Below, in pieces: positions 1 to 11,475 of a stretch of 64,000 nucleotides of DNA. Origin of the DNA: Eutrigla gurnardus. Lineage: Eukaryota > Chordata > Actinopteri > Perciformes > Triglidae. The notes below the pieces were generated by a model. It was not told the DNA's origin and did not search any database. It saw only the letters and a program-made list of their open reading frames with translations. Within the stretch, counting starts at the first letter, position 1. Each line of letters starts with the position of its first letter. The stretch covers positions 11,366,835 to 11,430,834 of the forward strand of contig OY741284.1 in NCBI GenBank assembly GCA_963514095.1. Direction: 5' to 3'. The translations under genes were made by a program, and so were the position numbers.

Positions 1-54
1 CCACTAATCGTTTCTTAATACGTGCCTCCCAGGCCCTACACCCCCGCACACATG

Positions 55-57
<3 letters not shown>

Positions 58-87
<30 letters not shown>
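58..87. repeat. (CA)n microsatellite
   Basis: About 15 CA units, read directly from the sequence. Confidence 0.95.
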
Positions 88-89
<2 letters not shown>

Positions 90-444
90 TCCAAGCCTAC
101 ACTTGCTCTGACAAGAGATAATCTCCCACCCCTCGTCCCGAGCATAGGGCCTTTAAATAAAGAAACATCCTTCTCATCCAAGGAAATGAACTCTGTGACG
201 TGTAAAATTGAAATGATGTTCCTTAAAGATGTATAATTTCAACAACCATTCCCATAATACAATCCGCCTTCTGTTGACCCATGTCTCACCCACTGGAGGA
301 TATCAGTAAAAATGCAGAAATCACTGTCATTTTAAAATAAGAAACCAACAAAACCCATCATCAGGGCCTATTGATCTTTTGGGCCTAATGCAGTTCCCCC
401 CCGAAGCCTGAGCATCAGCAGACATGTTGTTGATGAAGCGTCTT

Positions 445-464
445 CCCCCCCCCCCCCCCCCCCC
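445..464. repeat. C20 homopolymer
   Basis: Twenty uninterrupted C on the plus strand (G20 on the minus). Such runs are error-prone in assemblies. Confidence 0.95.
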
Positions 465-660
465 GTAATGTAGTCCGACAGTCTAATAATGGCATCCTCA
501 CCTTCCCAACTCACACCTCTGTCCACCTCCAGCCCAGACACTGCGTAAGAACGATGCTAATCCCATTTCGCTAATGCTCTGCAGACTGCATTAGAACACA
601 GGAGAAGCACTGTCTCAGCCCGACTCGACCCACCCAGGAAACGGTGTGTGTGCGTTCGTG

Positions 661-687
661 CGTGTGTGTGTGTGTGTGTGTGTGTGA
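661..687. repeat. (GT)n microsatellite
   Basis: About 13 GT units. It creates spurious Thr/His-repeat open frames on the minus strand. Confidence 0.95.
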
Positions 688-959
688 GAGCGAGATGGAG
701 AAAGGGGCCAGGGGGGCTGTGGGATAGAGGGGGCTCTGAAAAATGCGGTGTAATCTGAGCCGCTCGGCCCATCTGGAGAAGGCCTGCATTGACAAGGGTT
801 ATCCCACAATGCACTTTGCTGCAGAGAAGATCGTTAGAGTGGAGTCCGACACGGATAAGTCTTTTTTTAAAAAGTGTTTATTTGCATTACAGATAAAATA
901 ATTAGTATGATTAAAAAAAACAACAACAATGTATTATTTCGGAGATAAAATCAGCAGGT

Positions 960-960
<1 letters not shown>

Positions 961-990
<30 letters not shown>
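961..990. repeat. (CA)15 microsatellite
   Basis: Fifteen CA units, uninterrupted. Confidence 0.95.
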
Positions 991-993
<3 letters not shown>

Positions 994-1446
994 AACAAAC
1001 AGTTCACTTGTTATATTTATGTGGTTTTAAGGAAGGCGGTTACACGTACACACTACACATCCTATGTGCCCAATATGTTCTGTAACGCGAGACGCGACCA
1101 CAGCTAACCTGAATCAGTTGTCCGGTGTGCGGCAGCTTGAGCTAAACTCTTTTATGTTGGCTCGTCTGTGTATCGCAACCACTTACCCCGCGCTCTTTTT
1201 TTTGTCAAAAGGCGGAAGAGCCTCGGCACAGGTCGGATGACGACGTCCACGTAGATCGAATATAGCTAGCCTGCGGGCATACTGGTGACAATACAAGCCA
1301 TATTAGCCAAAGCTGAAGTGTAGGCTATAAAGCAGGATTTATGCAAAGGCAGATAAAGAGGCTTTAATCCCCAGATCCCCCTGTCACCTACATTAGCAGA
1401 CCCTGACCCAGATCTATGGAGCTCAGTATGTACACAGTGGCGGATA

Positions 1447-1735
1447 TTTTTTTTTTTATAGCCATACCATCAATGGACTGTTACAGCAAACCCATACCGG
1501 CATCTGAGAAAAGACTGGCTCGCTCTCTCCGCCCTTTCTCGTTTGGGAAGGGAGGAGGGGAAAAAGGCCGCATTGAAAGAGAAGGGTAAGATGACACCGC
1601 ACCGTTTGCCAATTATGCCACGGAGCTAAGAGAGGAACCCCCCTGATGGCCGGCTGAATAGCTGAACCTCTGTACGCGGAGTCGAACCAGCGAGTGCCTC
1701 GAGCTGCGGAGCCGCGCACTCACTTCATCTAACGT
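1447..1735 (-). mobile_element. Possible decayed tRNA-derived SINE
   Basis: On the minus strand there is a perfect Pol III B-box match (GGTTCGACTCC, plus positions 1678-1688). It is followed by about 220 bp of unique-looking sequence that ends in an A-tail (T11 at 1447-1457 on the plus strand). A box-A-like TGGCATAATTGG occurs further downstream, which is the wrong order for a single tRNA gene. So this is either a rearranged or dimeric tRNA-derived element or a coincidence. No target-site duplication was identified. Confidence 0.3.
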
Positions 1736-2379
1736 TGCATCTCAAATCTGTAGACAAGGCTGTTGAACAGAGGAATCCATTATCATTGGACTGCAAGCCA
1801 GTTTCTGCCATTAAATGCATGTAGCAACGCATGATATGTTCCCAATGCTCAAGGCGATGAATCAGATTGGTTGTTTTGTCCAAAACCCAGATATTGAAAT
1901 GCCAATAACACAGATAATAGTAGCAAATGCTCACAGTTGATCACAATCATCTGAGGAAGGGATTTCGGAGGTGCCGATAGACGTTTTTGCATCGTAAACT
2001 GTTTAAAAAAAATGCCTTAAATGAATTTTGGACTCCAGTCCTTATTTTATTTCTTGATTTAAACAATATGTTACAATAAGACACCAAAATACAGCATAAT
2101 TCCTCCTCGCAGCATCAGATAATGTCTTTTTTTTTAACCTGGATTCACCTCCGTCGGGGTTCGACCCAGGTCTGTTTCATTCCACGCCCTGACCGCTGTG
2201 CAGACTGTCCTTCAAAGAGTCACTGGAGCTTTGAGGCCGGGGTGTGTAGGGGAGGAACATGAGTCTCACCCCACCCTTCACCACCGTCAGCCACTCACTC
2301 ACTCAATACAATGTCCTTAAGATGTCTCTCCACTTGGGTTTTGTCTCTGCATTTTCTTTTTTTAAGCTGCTGGACGCTC

Positions 2380-2462
2380 TCAAGCAGTAGTTGGCAAGTC
2401 TAGAACCACCGGATCCATCTACCTCACCAGTGTGAGTTCTACCATTGCCAAACACCACCAGA
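2380..2462 (-). ncRNA. mir182: microRNA mir-182 precursor
   Basis: The minus strand carries the full miR-182-5p sequence starting at 2452 (begins TTTGGCAATGGTAGAACTCA, runs to about 2429). The miR-182-3p arm (TGGTTCTAGACTTGCCAACT) lies at 2408-2388. The arms are separated by a 20-nt loop region containing GGTGAGG and GGATCC, as in vertebrate mir-182, and they pair (TTTGGCAA with TTGCCAA). In vertebrates this miRNA is co-transcribed with mir-183 and mir-96 and is enriched in retina, hair cells and other ciliated sensory cells. Orientation relative to ube2h (same strand, downstream) matches human 7q32. Confidence 0.97.
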
Positions 2463-2721
2463 GAGCCGCTGGGACCTCTTCAGACCCACGGGAGCCCAGA
2501 ACATGGATTCTCTGGATGCGGCTCAGATTGATATGAGGAAGATGAGATGGCATTAATGTGAAAGTGCTTAGCAAAGAAGAGTTACCTTTATAAAATAAAC
2601 AGAGGGTCAGGAACAAGGGGGGGAATCAACTGAATTGCCTCACACGATAACCGAACAAACATATGCTTATACAGAGAAGATTCCAGTCCACGATTGTGAT
2701 GCAAAAGCGATGGGTGTCTGT

Positions 2722-2800
2722 CTCGTCCTATATTGGCACTACACATAATTGCTCAAAGTATATATACAGAAGCAAAAATGTGCTAGTGCCAAAATGGGCA
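2722..2800 (-). ncRNA. mir96: microRNA mir-96 precursor
   Basis: Minus-strand positions 2793-2771 read exactly as miR-96-5p (begins TTTGGCACTAGCACATTTTT). The opposite arm at about 2752-2730 reads GCAATTATGTGTAGTGCCAA, the miR-96-3p arm. The loop contains TATATATAC. Seed mutations of this miRNA cause progressive hearing loss in human and mouse; the seed TTGGCAC is intact here. It sits about 340 bp upstream of mir-182 and about 285 bp downstream of mir-183, so one primary transcript probably carries all three. Confidence 0.97.
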
Positions 2801-3009
2801 AAGAAGAGGAGTGGCTGCGTCCGAATGCGAGCAGCTGCTTCTACGGAAGGCACATCAGGACAGAGAGAGAGAGAGAGAACGCAACCCGGCTCACGCAACC
2901 GCACCAGAGCCATTACATCACATTCACCCCACCCGCCAACACGGGAGGAGGGGAGGCGCCGACGACGGGGAGCCGCTGTGGGACGGGCGTCATCAAGTGG
3001 TTCTTTCTC

Positions 3010-3087
3010 TGCTCTGTTTATGGCCCTATGGTAATTCACTGATAGTGAGCTCTCACAGTGAATTCTACCAGTGCCATACACAGAACA
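3010..3087 (-). ncRNA. mir183: microRNA mir-183 precursor
   Basis: Minus-strand positions 3078-3057 read exactly as miR-183-5p (begins TATGGCACTGGTAGAATTCA). The 3p arm at 3039-3018 reads GTGAATTACCATAGGGCCAT. It differs from the mammalian passenger strand in the middle (CATAG where mammals have CGAAG), while the guide strand is unchanged. The flanks TCTGTGTATGG and TATAAACAGA-like sequence extend the stem. It is the most upstream member of the cluster in the direction of transcription, as in other vertebrates. Confidence 0.97.
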
Positions 3088-6000
3088 GGAGTCGTTATCA
3101 CCCTGATGCCTCGGCTCGGGAAGGAGGGTTCAGCCCAGCGAAGCAACGCTATGCAAACTAGACGAGGAGAGCGGAAGGCCTGGAGAGAGAAAGTGAGAGA
3201 AGGAGGGAGAGAGGCAGAGAGGAAGCGGTGTGAAACGGGAAGGGGAGCATCCACGACCTTTCGATAGGCGAGACGTGCTGCACTGCGGTGCAGTAACAAG
3301 TCAAAGGCTAGTGTCTCAATGCGGGCGACTAAATATACGTGCAGCCAATCGTGGGAGGGTAAACATCCTCATCCCGTCGCTCGCCGTTAATCACCTGCAC
3401 TGCCGTCTTTAGATTTCTAGGAAAGGGGAGTTAAGGTCAACAGCTGATGAAACTCCATTCGCCATTACATGTTCGAGTCGTCGCTTACGACATGGATTCC
3501 AACGTGGCGTGCAACTGATGAAGTGCATTTAAATGGACTGACATGAACTACTGCTATTTTAAGTCTCAATGAGGAGACAAACACTGCAGGACAAACATAA
3601 GGCTGGTACGGAGGGTAATCTCTCCTCCCTCCCCCCCCCCTTCAACTTGTCCAAAGGGTGACACCCCGAACTTGACCTCTTAATTAGCTCTGCAGATTAG
3701 CGTTGTAACATTGTCCCAATGAACGACGGAGACGTGCTGCCACCTCCTACACAGCAGGTCGGCGTTGGGCCTTTGTAAATCTTTGCCGGTCATAACGGAG
3801 GAGGGAAAATCCTAATTTGACATTTTTGCTCTGTTAAAGCCAGGTTGTGATTTGGCATGACGTCTTAGAGACTTACAGCCAGCCAGTTTTTTCTCTCATG
3901 TACAAATCCCAGAAAATGGCTGCCATTGGAGTCAGATTGCAGCGAGTAGACTAACGCAACGTTCTCTCTCCATTCAGCTCAACGCGAACGGCTCAGTGTG
4001 AATATTAAATCCACACAAATGATGATACCCAATACTGCGGCGGAGTGATAACCTTCAGTCCATCTCCTGACCTTGGCGTGTGTTGTCAAAAAAAAAAAAA
4101 AAGCGTTGCTATGCCGCAGATAATCCGAATGGGAGAGACCGACCGCCCTCGGACGCCCCACCCTTTGCCCAGGCCATTAGCTCCCTCAGCCTGGACCCTG
4201 CAGTGCACGGAGCTCCCATTGATCCCAGCGATCAAACCATGTACTAAGTGATTTCTCAGACGCCCAAATGGCTCCCCGAGCAAGACTCCCATTGCCATTT
4301 CCTGGAGAAATCAATATCGCTGAAAAGCCAAGTGAAAAAAGAACCTGTGTCCTTTAAAGCTGTTGGTTTGGCGTTTTCCACGTAGAGCTTCATGAGATTC
4401 GAGAAATCTATAATCACACGAGTCTCTTTGAACGTCGGCAGGAGCGTGGATGAAAAAAAAAAACCTGAATGATTTGCACGTCACAGGGACACAATTGAGT
4501 TCAAGAGATTCTATTAATATTATTTAAACGTATGTTTGTAGACCTATTATCTATTTCTCATCCTTCTGTAAATATTCAGCTTGTTTGTTCCTGTTGTTTC
4601 ATGTTGTCATCGAGGCCAGCTGTTAAAATACACAGCCCATCTGCATTAGCCTGCATGAAAAGGAACCGCCCTTTTTTTTTTTTTATTATCACTGATAATT
4701 CATGTGAAATCTGTATTTTTTTTAAGGTTTGTTCAGGGAATGTGTAGCTTCTCTTCACACTGTTAAGAACTCCTAATTTCCTACATTCCTCCTTATTGAT
4801 AGGAATCCCATATTAAAAGGATTCTGCACAAACTCTCATCAAAATGTCACATCAGATTATACAGTGACTGCTGAAAAAAAACGCATCTATGGCGACGTTT
4901 AGGCATCTTTTTTTCTCCTCATTATTAAGCAGCACTTGAATTGACTGAGTGAGATGTTCACATCGCATGGCAGCGGAGCGCCTTTTGTCTCAACGCCGTT
5001 AATTTAACCCCAGAGCGGCTCCAAAGCCCCTCCACTTAATCGCATTTGTCTGAATCGGGAGTAAAGTCCTCAACTTCACGGTTATTTCAGGAGGATTTAG
5101 CGCTCCTCTAAGTCCCGCAACAAGACGCAGACGCGCTGACAGTCATGCAACCTGCGGGGTTTTCAACATACGCGCGGTTTTAAAAGAAATGGGCCGAGAA
5201 CAAGTGGAGAAAATACAAAATAATTTATTCCGATGCGAGTTTATTCTACTGCACTTACTTTTTAGTTGTAACTCTTAAATTTGGCAATATTCTTATTGAA
5301 GAAGCTGCAGTTTTATTCTAGGAGTTAATGTGATTTGTAATTTTTAATTATGATATATTTTCCAATTCCATCCTGACCATCTTCTGCGCGTTAAAGTGGA
5401 CAGGATATCCACATTAACCCAGAGGAGCAGGTACACCGGGGTTTATTACGGTAGGTGGAAAAAAAGAAGCAGGTGCAATGTGATCAAGACGTACCAGCAA
5501 CGAAATATATATTTCCCATTATTATTATTATTATGAAACATATTCTAAAAAGGGACGATATGATACGATATCGTTTAATTTAAAAACGTTGTGTTACGAC
5601 ATTTTAATTGTTTTCCCCCCTTTTTTCGGACTATTTGTGGGTCAAGCCAGAATCTGGTAATACACATTATTTAATTAATCTCTGATTCTGAATTAACCCA
5701 AAATAAAAACCTACAGATCTGTGGATTATTTCCAGGATGAATGCGCATCGAGTGTTAATCACAGCAACATCTCCTTTTTTCTCCCTCTATTTTTCCAAGT
5801 TAAAAGGCCTTTGTTTAAAAAGAAATATCATCGATTATATTCTATTCGTTGATTCTAAACTAGAAACCGGATTACTAGGATCTGGGGGGTAAAAGTGTAA
5901 AACATCAAATGTACTTCATACCTTGCTCCGAGTCCATCGTCGTGCGTCACACCTGAAGCTACAAACTGCACTGGAGTCGAAGCCAGCAGACATTTTTTTA

Positions 6001-6166
6001 GTCCTTAACCTACTATTCTGATCATTTAAAGGAGTTCCACTATTGAAGGCGACGCAAGCCTCGGGTCCGCGTCGCCCGCAGCAGGACTGCAGAATTACAA
6101 TGAAACAAAAGAAATCCAAGCGGCGTCCTGAACTTCCTGAGTATCAAATGTCAAGTTGAGCCCTGC

Positions 6167-6242
6167 GCTCCTCTCCTCTCCTCTCCTCTCTCCCTCTCTC
6201 CTGCTGCTTCTCCCCCACCCTCTCTCTCTCTCTCTCTCTCTC
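6167..6242. repeat. Polypyrimidine tract, CTCCT and CT repeats
   Basis: A run of C and T only (with one or two interruptions) made of CTCCT pentamers followed by a (CT)11-like block. Such mirror-like homopurine/homopyrimidine tracts can form H-DNA. Confidence 0.85.
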
Positions 6243-6541
6243 CAAACTCTGCCTCCTCCCTTTTTTTTTTACCTGCGCGTGCAGGCTGCACTCTGGCAGA
6301 CAGAAAGGTGCCCCGCGCACCTTTTTAAAGGCGCAGACGCACAAAGGTGCGAGCTGGTTCCAGAGCCTAAAACATTAAAAATCTTCATTAAAAAAAAATA
6401 AAAAATTAACAGCTGTGTAAACGACGTGCTGCGTTCAAGGCCTCGGCTACATTTACTCTATTTAAGGTGGATCTCTCTGGAGGAGAGCAGCGCGCGTTTT
6501 AACCCCGGGCACCGAAGCAGTCTGAGCGGATGAGGATTGGG

Positions 6542-6562
6542 TTTTTTTTTTTTTTTTTTTTT
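6542..6562. repeat. T21 homopolymer
   Basis: Twenty-one T on the plus strand. It could be the A-tail of an old minus-strand retroposon, but I see no supporting body. Confidence 0.9.
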
Positions 6563-7679
6563 GTCTCTCCGGATTAAACGATTTCCTGACGAATAATTTG
6601 GACCAACCCCCTGTTTAGAATGTCCCAACCCGGGAAAAGAGACATATTCTCTTGCTGGAACAACCAGATTAATATATTTATATTTATATTTTATTGTCAT
6701 ACTTAGTTTTTAACATAATAATGTATAGTCAGGAGGATACAAAAATTTTAAATAGCCTTTTCATGCTTTTCCCATAATATGGATGCACACATGTAACATT
6801 GGATTTTACTGATCCCCACTGTACATTTTTATATTTGAATCCTAACATGTTTTCCTCTTCATATATTTACTACTGCAATTTAAAATGTATATAATAAACT
6901 CCCACACAGGCCTGATTCTTTACATTTTGTATTAATACCCTAAAAGGCCTTTGTGTGCAGCAGAGAGGCCTGCAGGCCTTTGGTTTATCTGTAGGTCAAC
7001 AATTTACCCAAACAACGAGAAAATACCTAAAATACACGTTAACCTGTTTATTTTGTGTTATTAACTGCATTCTGCTATCCTAGGCCTCTGGTTGCCCGTT
7101 GCTTGTCCCGATATTAAAGCGAGCACACATCAGATCAGCCTCCCAGCCCCCCATCCTGGGATTAGTTGTAGTCGGCTGATGCTGTTGAGGCTGCAGTTCT
7201 CGGGTGGAGATGCTGCAGGATCAAATGACCACGTACAGATGGCTAATGATGATCACACGCTGCATTTAAAGCCGACACACCCTATAGCAGACTCCAACAG
7301 AGTGCCGTTGCCACATCATATATATTTGTGAGTTGGTTCTATTTTCTCTCTCTTAAATAAAACACCTCTCCAGTCCAAACCATACAACCTGACGTAGGAG
7401 GCCCGATGTCCTAGCAGGCAGCAGCGGCGGCTCTTCTTGGCCTTCAGGGGCCTCCGTTGCTCTTCATCCCCAGATTAGAGCTGCAGGCCATCAGAGGGGC
7501 CCCCGCTGAAGTGAGAGACCGAGGTATGCCCCTTAATATATGAGGGCTCCTCTACTACTGCCGGACAGAGTCCGTTTACCTGCTGTTGATAATTAGGCAG
7601 ATAACTAGGTGGACAAAACTCGTCTAATATTTAGAGGTGATGGGGCTGGGTTTGGTTACACTCCTTTTCAGGGTGAAAT

Positions 7680-7990
7680 CAATCCGCGGTGAGTCGCCCC
7701 TTTGCCCGCTCAGCGTGGAGGAGCCCGGGGCGGGGGGCGAAGCCTCTCCGCGCCCTGACGTGGTTTCCACCTGGAAAGGCTGAAACCGGAGCCGCGGATC
7801 ATCTGTGCGAGAGGGAGATGAGTAGCCGCGGATGAATATTTAAAAAGGCTCATTTGGTTCTCTGCTTGCGTGCGTGTGCCGGGTCCAGGTGAAACAGGTG
7901 CCAGCGGAGGGATCGGATGGACGCGCGTGTGCGTTTGTGCCGCCGCCCGTCTCCCGCGAAGGGATCCGGGCCACATGATAGGACGCAGGA
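7680..7990. promoter_or_regulatory. GC-rich, CpG-containing island; candidate promoter
   Basis: This segment is visibly richer in G, C and CpG than its AT-rich surroundings (CCCGGGGCGGGG, CGCGCCCTGACG, GCGCGTGTGCG). It lies 4.6 kb upstream of the miRNA cluster in its direction of transcription. No TATA box or initiator was identified. It may be an unrelated CpG-rich patch. Confidence 0.25.
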
Positions 7991-8936
7991 TGAAATAATA
8001 ATGCGGCAGTGATCGGTCTGCTGCTCCAAAAGAAAGAGGAAAAAAAAAACCGAAAAGGCAACAATAAGGATCATGTTATTACTGAGGATGCGAGGCAGCG
8101 CTCCAGGTAGATGTTTCATTATAAATACTCAAAAATAGCAGGAAAATATCTAAAATAATTTATAAAAAATACCGCATCCAGTCATTTTTCAGTCAATTTA
8201 TTTTAAATATCGGGCCCACAAGGCATATCAAATCAGAAAGGGTAAGAATGATTAGGCCTACTAATTTCTGTGTGTGTGTTTGGGAGGAAATGTTGTTTCT
8301 CTCCTGATATGAATTTCTATTTTAGCTCCAACTGGCGTTACTGCTGCAGGGGCTTACTGACCGGGGATTATTTACTGCACTCAGCACGTGCAGCATTACT
8401 CTGGGAAAATACAACAAGATGACAGGAGAAATAAGGTCATGAAATAAGGCCAACAATAATACTGACAACTGGCTGTTTACAGGGATGCTTCATATAGAAT
8501 TTTGTTCATAATGACATGTTTTTTTTAATGTTGAGAACGGATATTTTCCCCTGTATATCTTTCTGTCACACACACACACACACACCCTCCCAGTGGGTCC
8601 ACACGAACCAGTACAGGGATCTACACCAGTGTCTGCCCATGCAAAGGAGTGGACGGGTGGGTGTTAGCAGCGGTGGTGGGTGGGGGGCATGTTAATCAGT
8701 GGGTCATCTATTAGTAAAGACCCAGGGATCATTGTAATGCTTGCTGCTGCACCGCCCTCCCCCGTCCTCCCCCACCCTCCCCCACCGTGCCAAGTGAAAC
8801 AGAGCTTGTAACCCGAGAGAGCCCACTGGCTGCCACCCTTCCCCAGCTGGAGAAACCCAACTAGCAGCCTGCATGCTGGTGGTGGTTCATCCAGATTGGT
8901 TGACGGCCTGTCAGCTCACCAGCAGCAGGGCGGGTT

Positions 8937-8960
8937 GGGGGGGGGGGGGGGGGGGGGGGG
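8937..8960. repeat. G24 homopolymer
   Basis: About 24 consecutive G. It can form a G-quadruplex; the exact length in the assembly is unreliable. Confidence 0.9.
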
Positions 8961-9445
8961 TGAAGAGGAATATTAGGTATCTTTGGTCATATTCGTCTAC
9001 ACCACATGTTAATTATGATTACAACATGCATTCGTCATAACACAAGGCATGATGGGAAATGTTTTGTAAGCATGGCCGAGTATAACCTGAACTAACTGGG
9101 GGCCTTCATTAAAGAATGTACGCATGCGATAGATTCACTGCTAAAAGCTTTGCCACGAAAAACACCGCAGTCAACGGTGATTGATCATAACTCACAGCAG
9201 ACAGCCCCCGAGCCTAATGTGGAGCCTAGGGCCGTCGTAATGCCTTAAAAGGCCACAGCGGCACAGGTCACCTGACCACCCTGCTCAGCCAGGACCAATC
9301 AGGCGGCAGGCATTACATCATGGAGGCCCATGGTTTCGTCTTGACCAACGCACTGCGGATAAAACAGAAGCTTTAAATATTTCATTGAGGATCTCAGGTT
9401 GCTGGACTTCTGGAGGTCAGGACTGTGAAGAGAGATCAGCCTCGT

Positions 9446-9491
9446 CCTCTCCTCCCTCCCTCCCTCCCTCCCTCTCCTCCCTCCATCCTCC
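9446..9491. repeat. (CCCT)n-rich tract
   Basis: Tandem CCCT tetramers flanked by CCTCT, about 45 bp, read directly. Confidence 0.85.
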
Positions 9492-11444
9492 TACTGTTTG
9501 ATGGAGGAGAAGGGGGACAACTAGAGGGCTGTTTTTTTTACAGCTAAAAGAACAATAGTCTGCAAACCAGGGGACTGAAATGAAGTCAACTGACAGTGAG
9601 GTTGTCCCAACATGCTGCTCTGACCTCCTCGGATGTCATCCGTTAAACAGGAAAAGGTCACCAAAGGCATCGCCAAGTTGGCGCCTCGTAACCGCAGGCG
9701 CCAAGCGTTCCCACCACTCGTACACCCAGTTCAAGGTGGAGTCTGGGATCACTGGGACCTCAAACTCTGCATTAGAATCCCGGGAGGGGGTGTGGAGTTT
9801 GTAAGACGAGGGCTTTAAATGACACGTTTACGTCATTGAGTTGCATTATGGGGATTGTAGGAAACATGGTTTTTGAAGCTCGACTAACACTAGATGTTGA
9901 AAGACAAGATCAGCAGCCTTGTGTTCCGTCTCTCCTGGCTCCACTTATGGATATACAATGCTAAATTGTTGTAGTGCTCCTTTAATTTGTGCCCACAGCA
10001 TGGTGATTCATGGTGAGTAAATACCCGAACACCTCACAGACATTCCTGGCCCGAGATCAGGATCCTCTAGGGCTCGGATCTGGACAGGCTGGAGCTTGTG
10101 GCCGAGCACAGGAAGTCCAGTACGGAGAAAGTATGGACACCTAATAAACTAAATCAATCCAGCTTCTTATTAGAGCACGCATCTCACAGCATTCAGTCTA
10201 GGGCTGTTGTAGTGACTCTATAACGTTTTCTTTGTATATTTTCTAGCCCTTTTTGAGTATAAGTAGAAAATAGTAATAGTAGAAAAAGGAAAAAGGAAGG
10301 TCATATGGACCAGGCACACTTCAGTACCCAACGCAGCGCAAAAAGCACATCAAAGAAATATCAAACTGGGGAGTAATTTCACGTCTCGGTGCAGCTCCAG
10401 AAATGAAGAACAGGAAGAGAGAGCAGATTGCTGCGTGACAGAATACATTTTTCAGAGGAGAGGGGATTAAACAGCCTTATGTCACATCATTTATTTTTTT
10501 CTCCTGCTGTGATTATAGAGGGGGGGTGGGGGGGTTCAGCAGACGTATGAGACAGTGCCCTCATCTGGCTCACTTGTGAACCAGCATCCGTGGTGACATG
10601 CCAAGGCTGCCCTCACAGCAAGGTTAATCTCTCATAGTCCAGAGTCCCCTTCAAAATAAAACCCAGTCAGAAGCTGAAATACTCAGTAGATTTGGCACAG
10701 ATCACAGCAGCGTACAAGTCTAATGCAACACTTATATATATATATATAAACCAAAAGCAACAGTTTAGAGACACTCGATGTAAAAGACGATAGAAACGCC
10801 ACCAAGAACACCAGCGTAATGTTACTGTGGAGAAAAAAACCCCTCCAAAGTCAGGATAGCTGCAGTCATTCACCACCACCATTTCATACTAACCTCATTC
10901 TCAAGTTTCACCGGGATCATGCCAGACAGTGGCCCATATTGTGCAGGCCTGGCTGAGACATGGAGGTGGGGGAGTCCAGGCACAGCGGAGCGTGGTGCCA
11001 CACTGACACCTTGTGGATGTGCTGCTATTACAGGCCGGTTTTCTGTGGAACACGAGATGTAACCTGTGCAGCATGTTGTAGATTAAAAGTGTGGAAACTG
11101 ACTGAATGTAAGTATTAAAAAGCATTGGGTTCCTCTGTAATTTAACCCATATATAAACAAGTAAAATGTACATTATGGCTCAGTCGTAAAGCAAAATGTA
11201 CTAGCTTTAATGTAAAAATGGAACAAAAAACAATAAAAAAAACCTTCAAGATGGACATTCGGATATTTAAGCCATCTGTTACAGCTGGAATACTTACACA
11301 CACTCATCAGATGAGAAGATCACAGAAACCTTGCTGCATAAATCTCATAAATATGCTCATGTTTTCTGCCAGTCATGTAATTATGACACATCACGTATGA
11401 GAATCATCAGCCTTACACAAACCCATTTTATACACATTGAATGT

Positions 11445-11475
11445 TTTATTAAAAAAGAAGTTATAACAGTTTATT
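11445..11475 (-). terminator. ube2h: Candidate ube2h poly(A) signals (two AATAAA)
   Basis: On the plus strand TTTATT occurs at 11445-11450 and 11470-11475, i.e. two minus-strand AATAAA hexamers 25 bp apart. They are chosen for position and clustering; no transcript evidence is available. Confidence 0.4.

Larger units (their letters stand above)
1..1446. other. Non-coding left flank
   Basis: I see no coding exon here. Short open frames in this stretch are readings of CA/GT repeats. It holds three dinucleotide repeats and a C20 tract (listed separately). In human, NRF1 lies beyond the miR-183 cluster on this side, but I find no NRF1 exon, so if that gene is present it lies outside the window. 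Confidence 0.5.
3091..11440. other. Non-coding region upstream of the miRNA cluster
   Basis: I recognise no protein-coding exon. The stretch is mostly AT-rich with several simple repeats (listed separately). A GC-rich island at about 7680-7990 could be a promoter, perhaps of the primary miR-183/96/182 transcript, which would run leftwards through 3 kb. That assignment is inference only. Confidence 0.4.

Noticed and set aside
557..814. Several overlapping open frames with His-Thr runs
   Set aside because: Produced by the (GT)n repeat at 661-687; no recognised protein.
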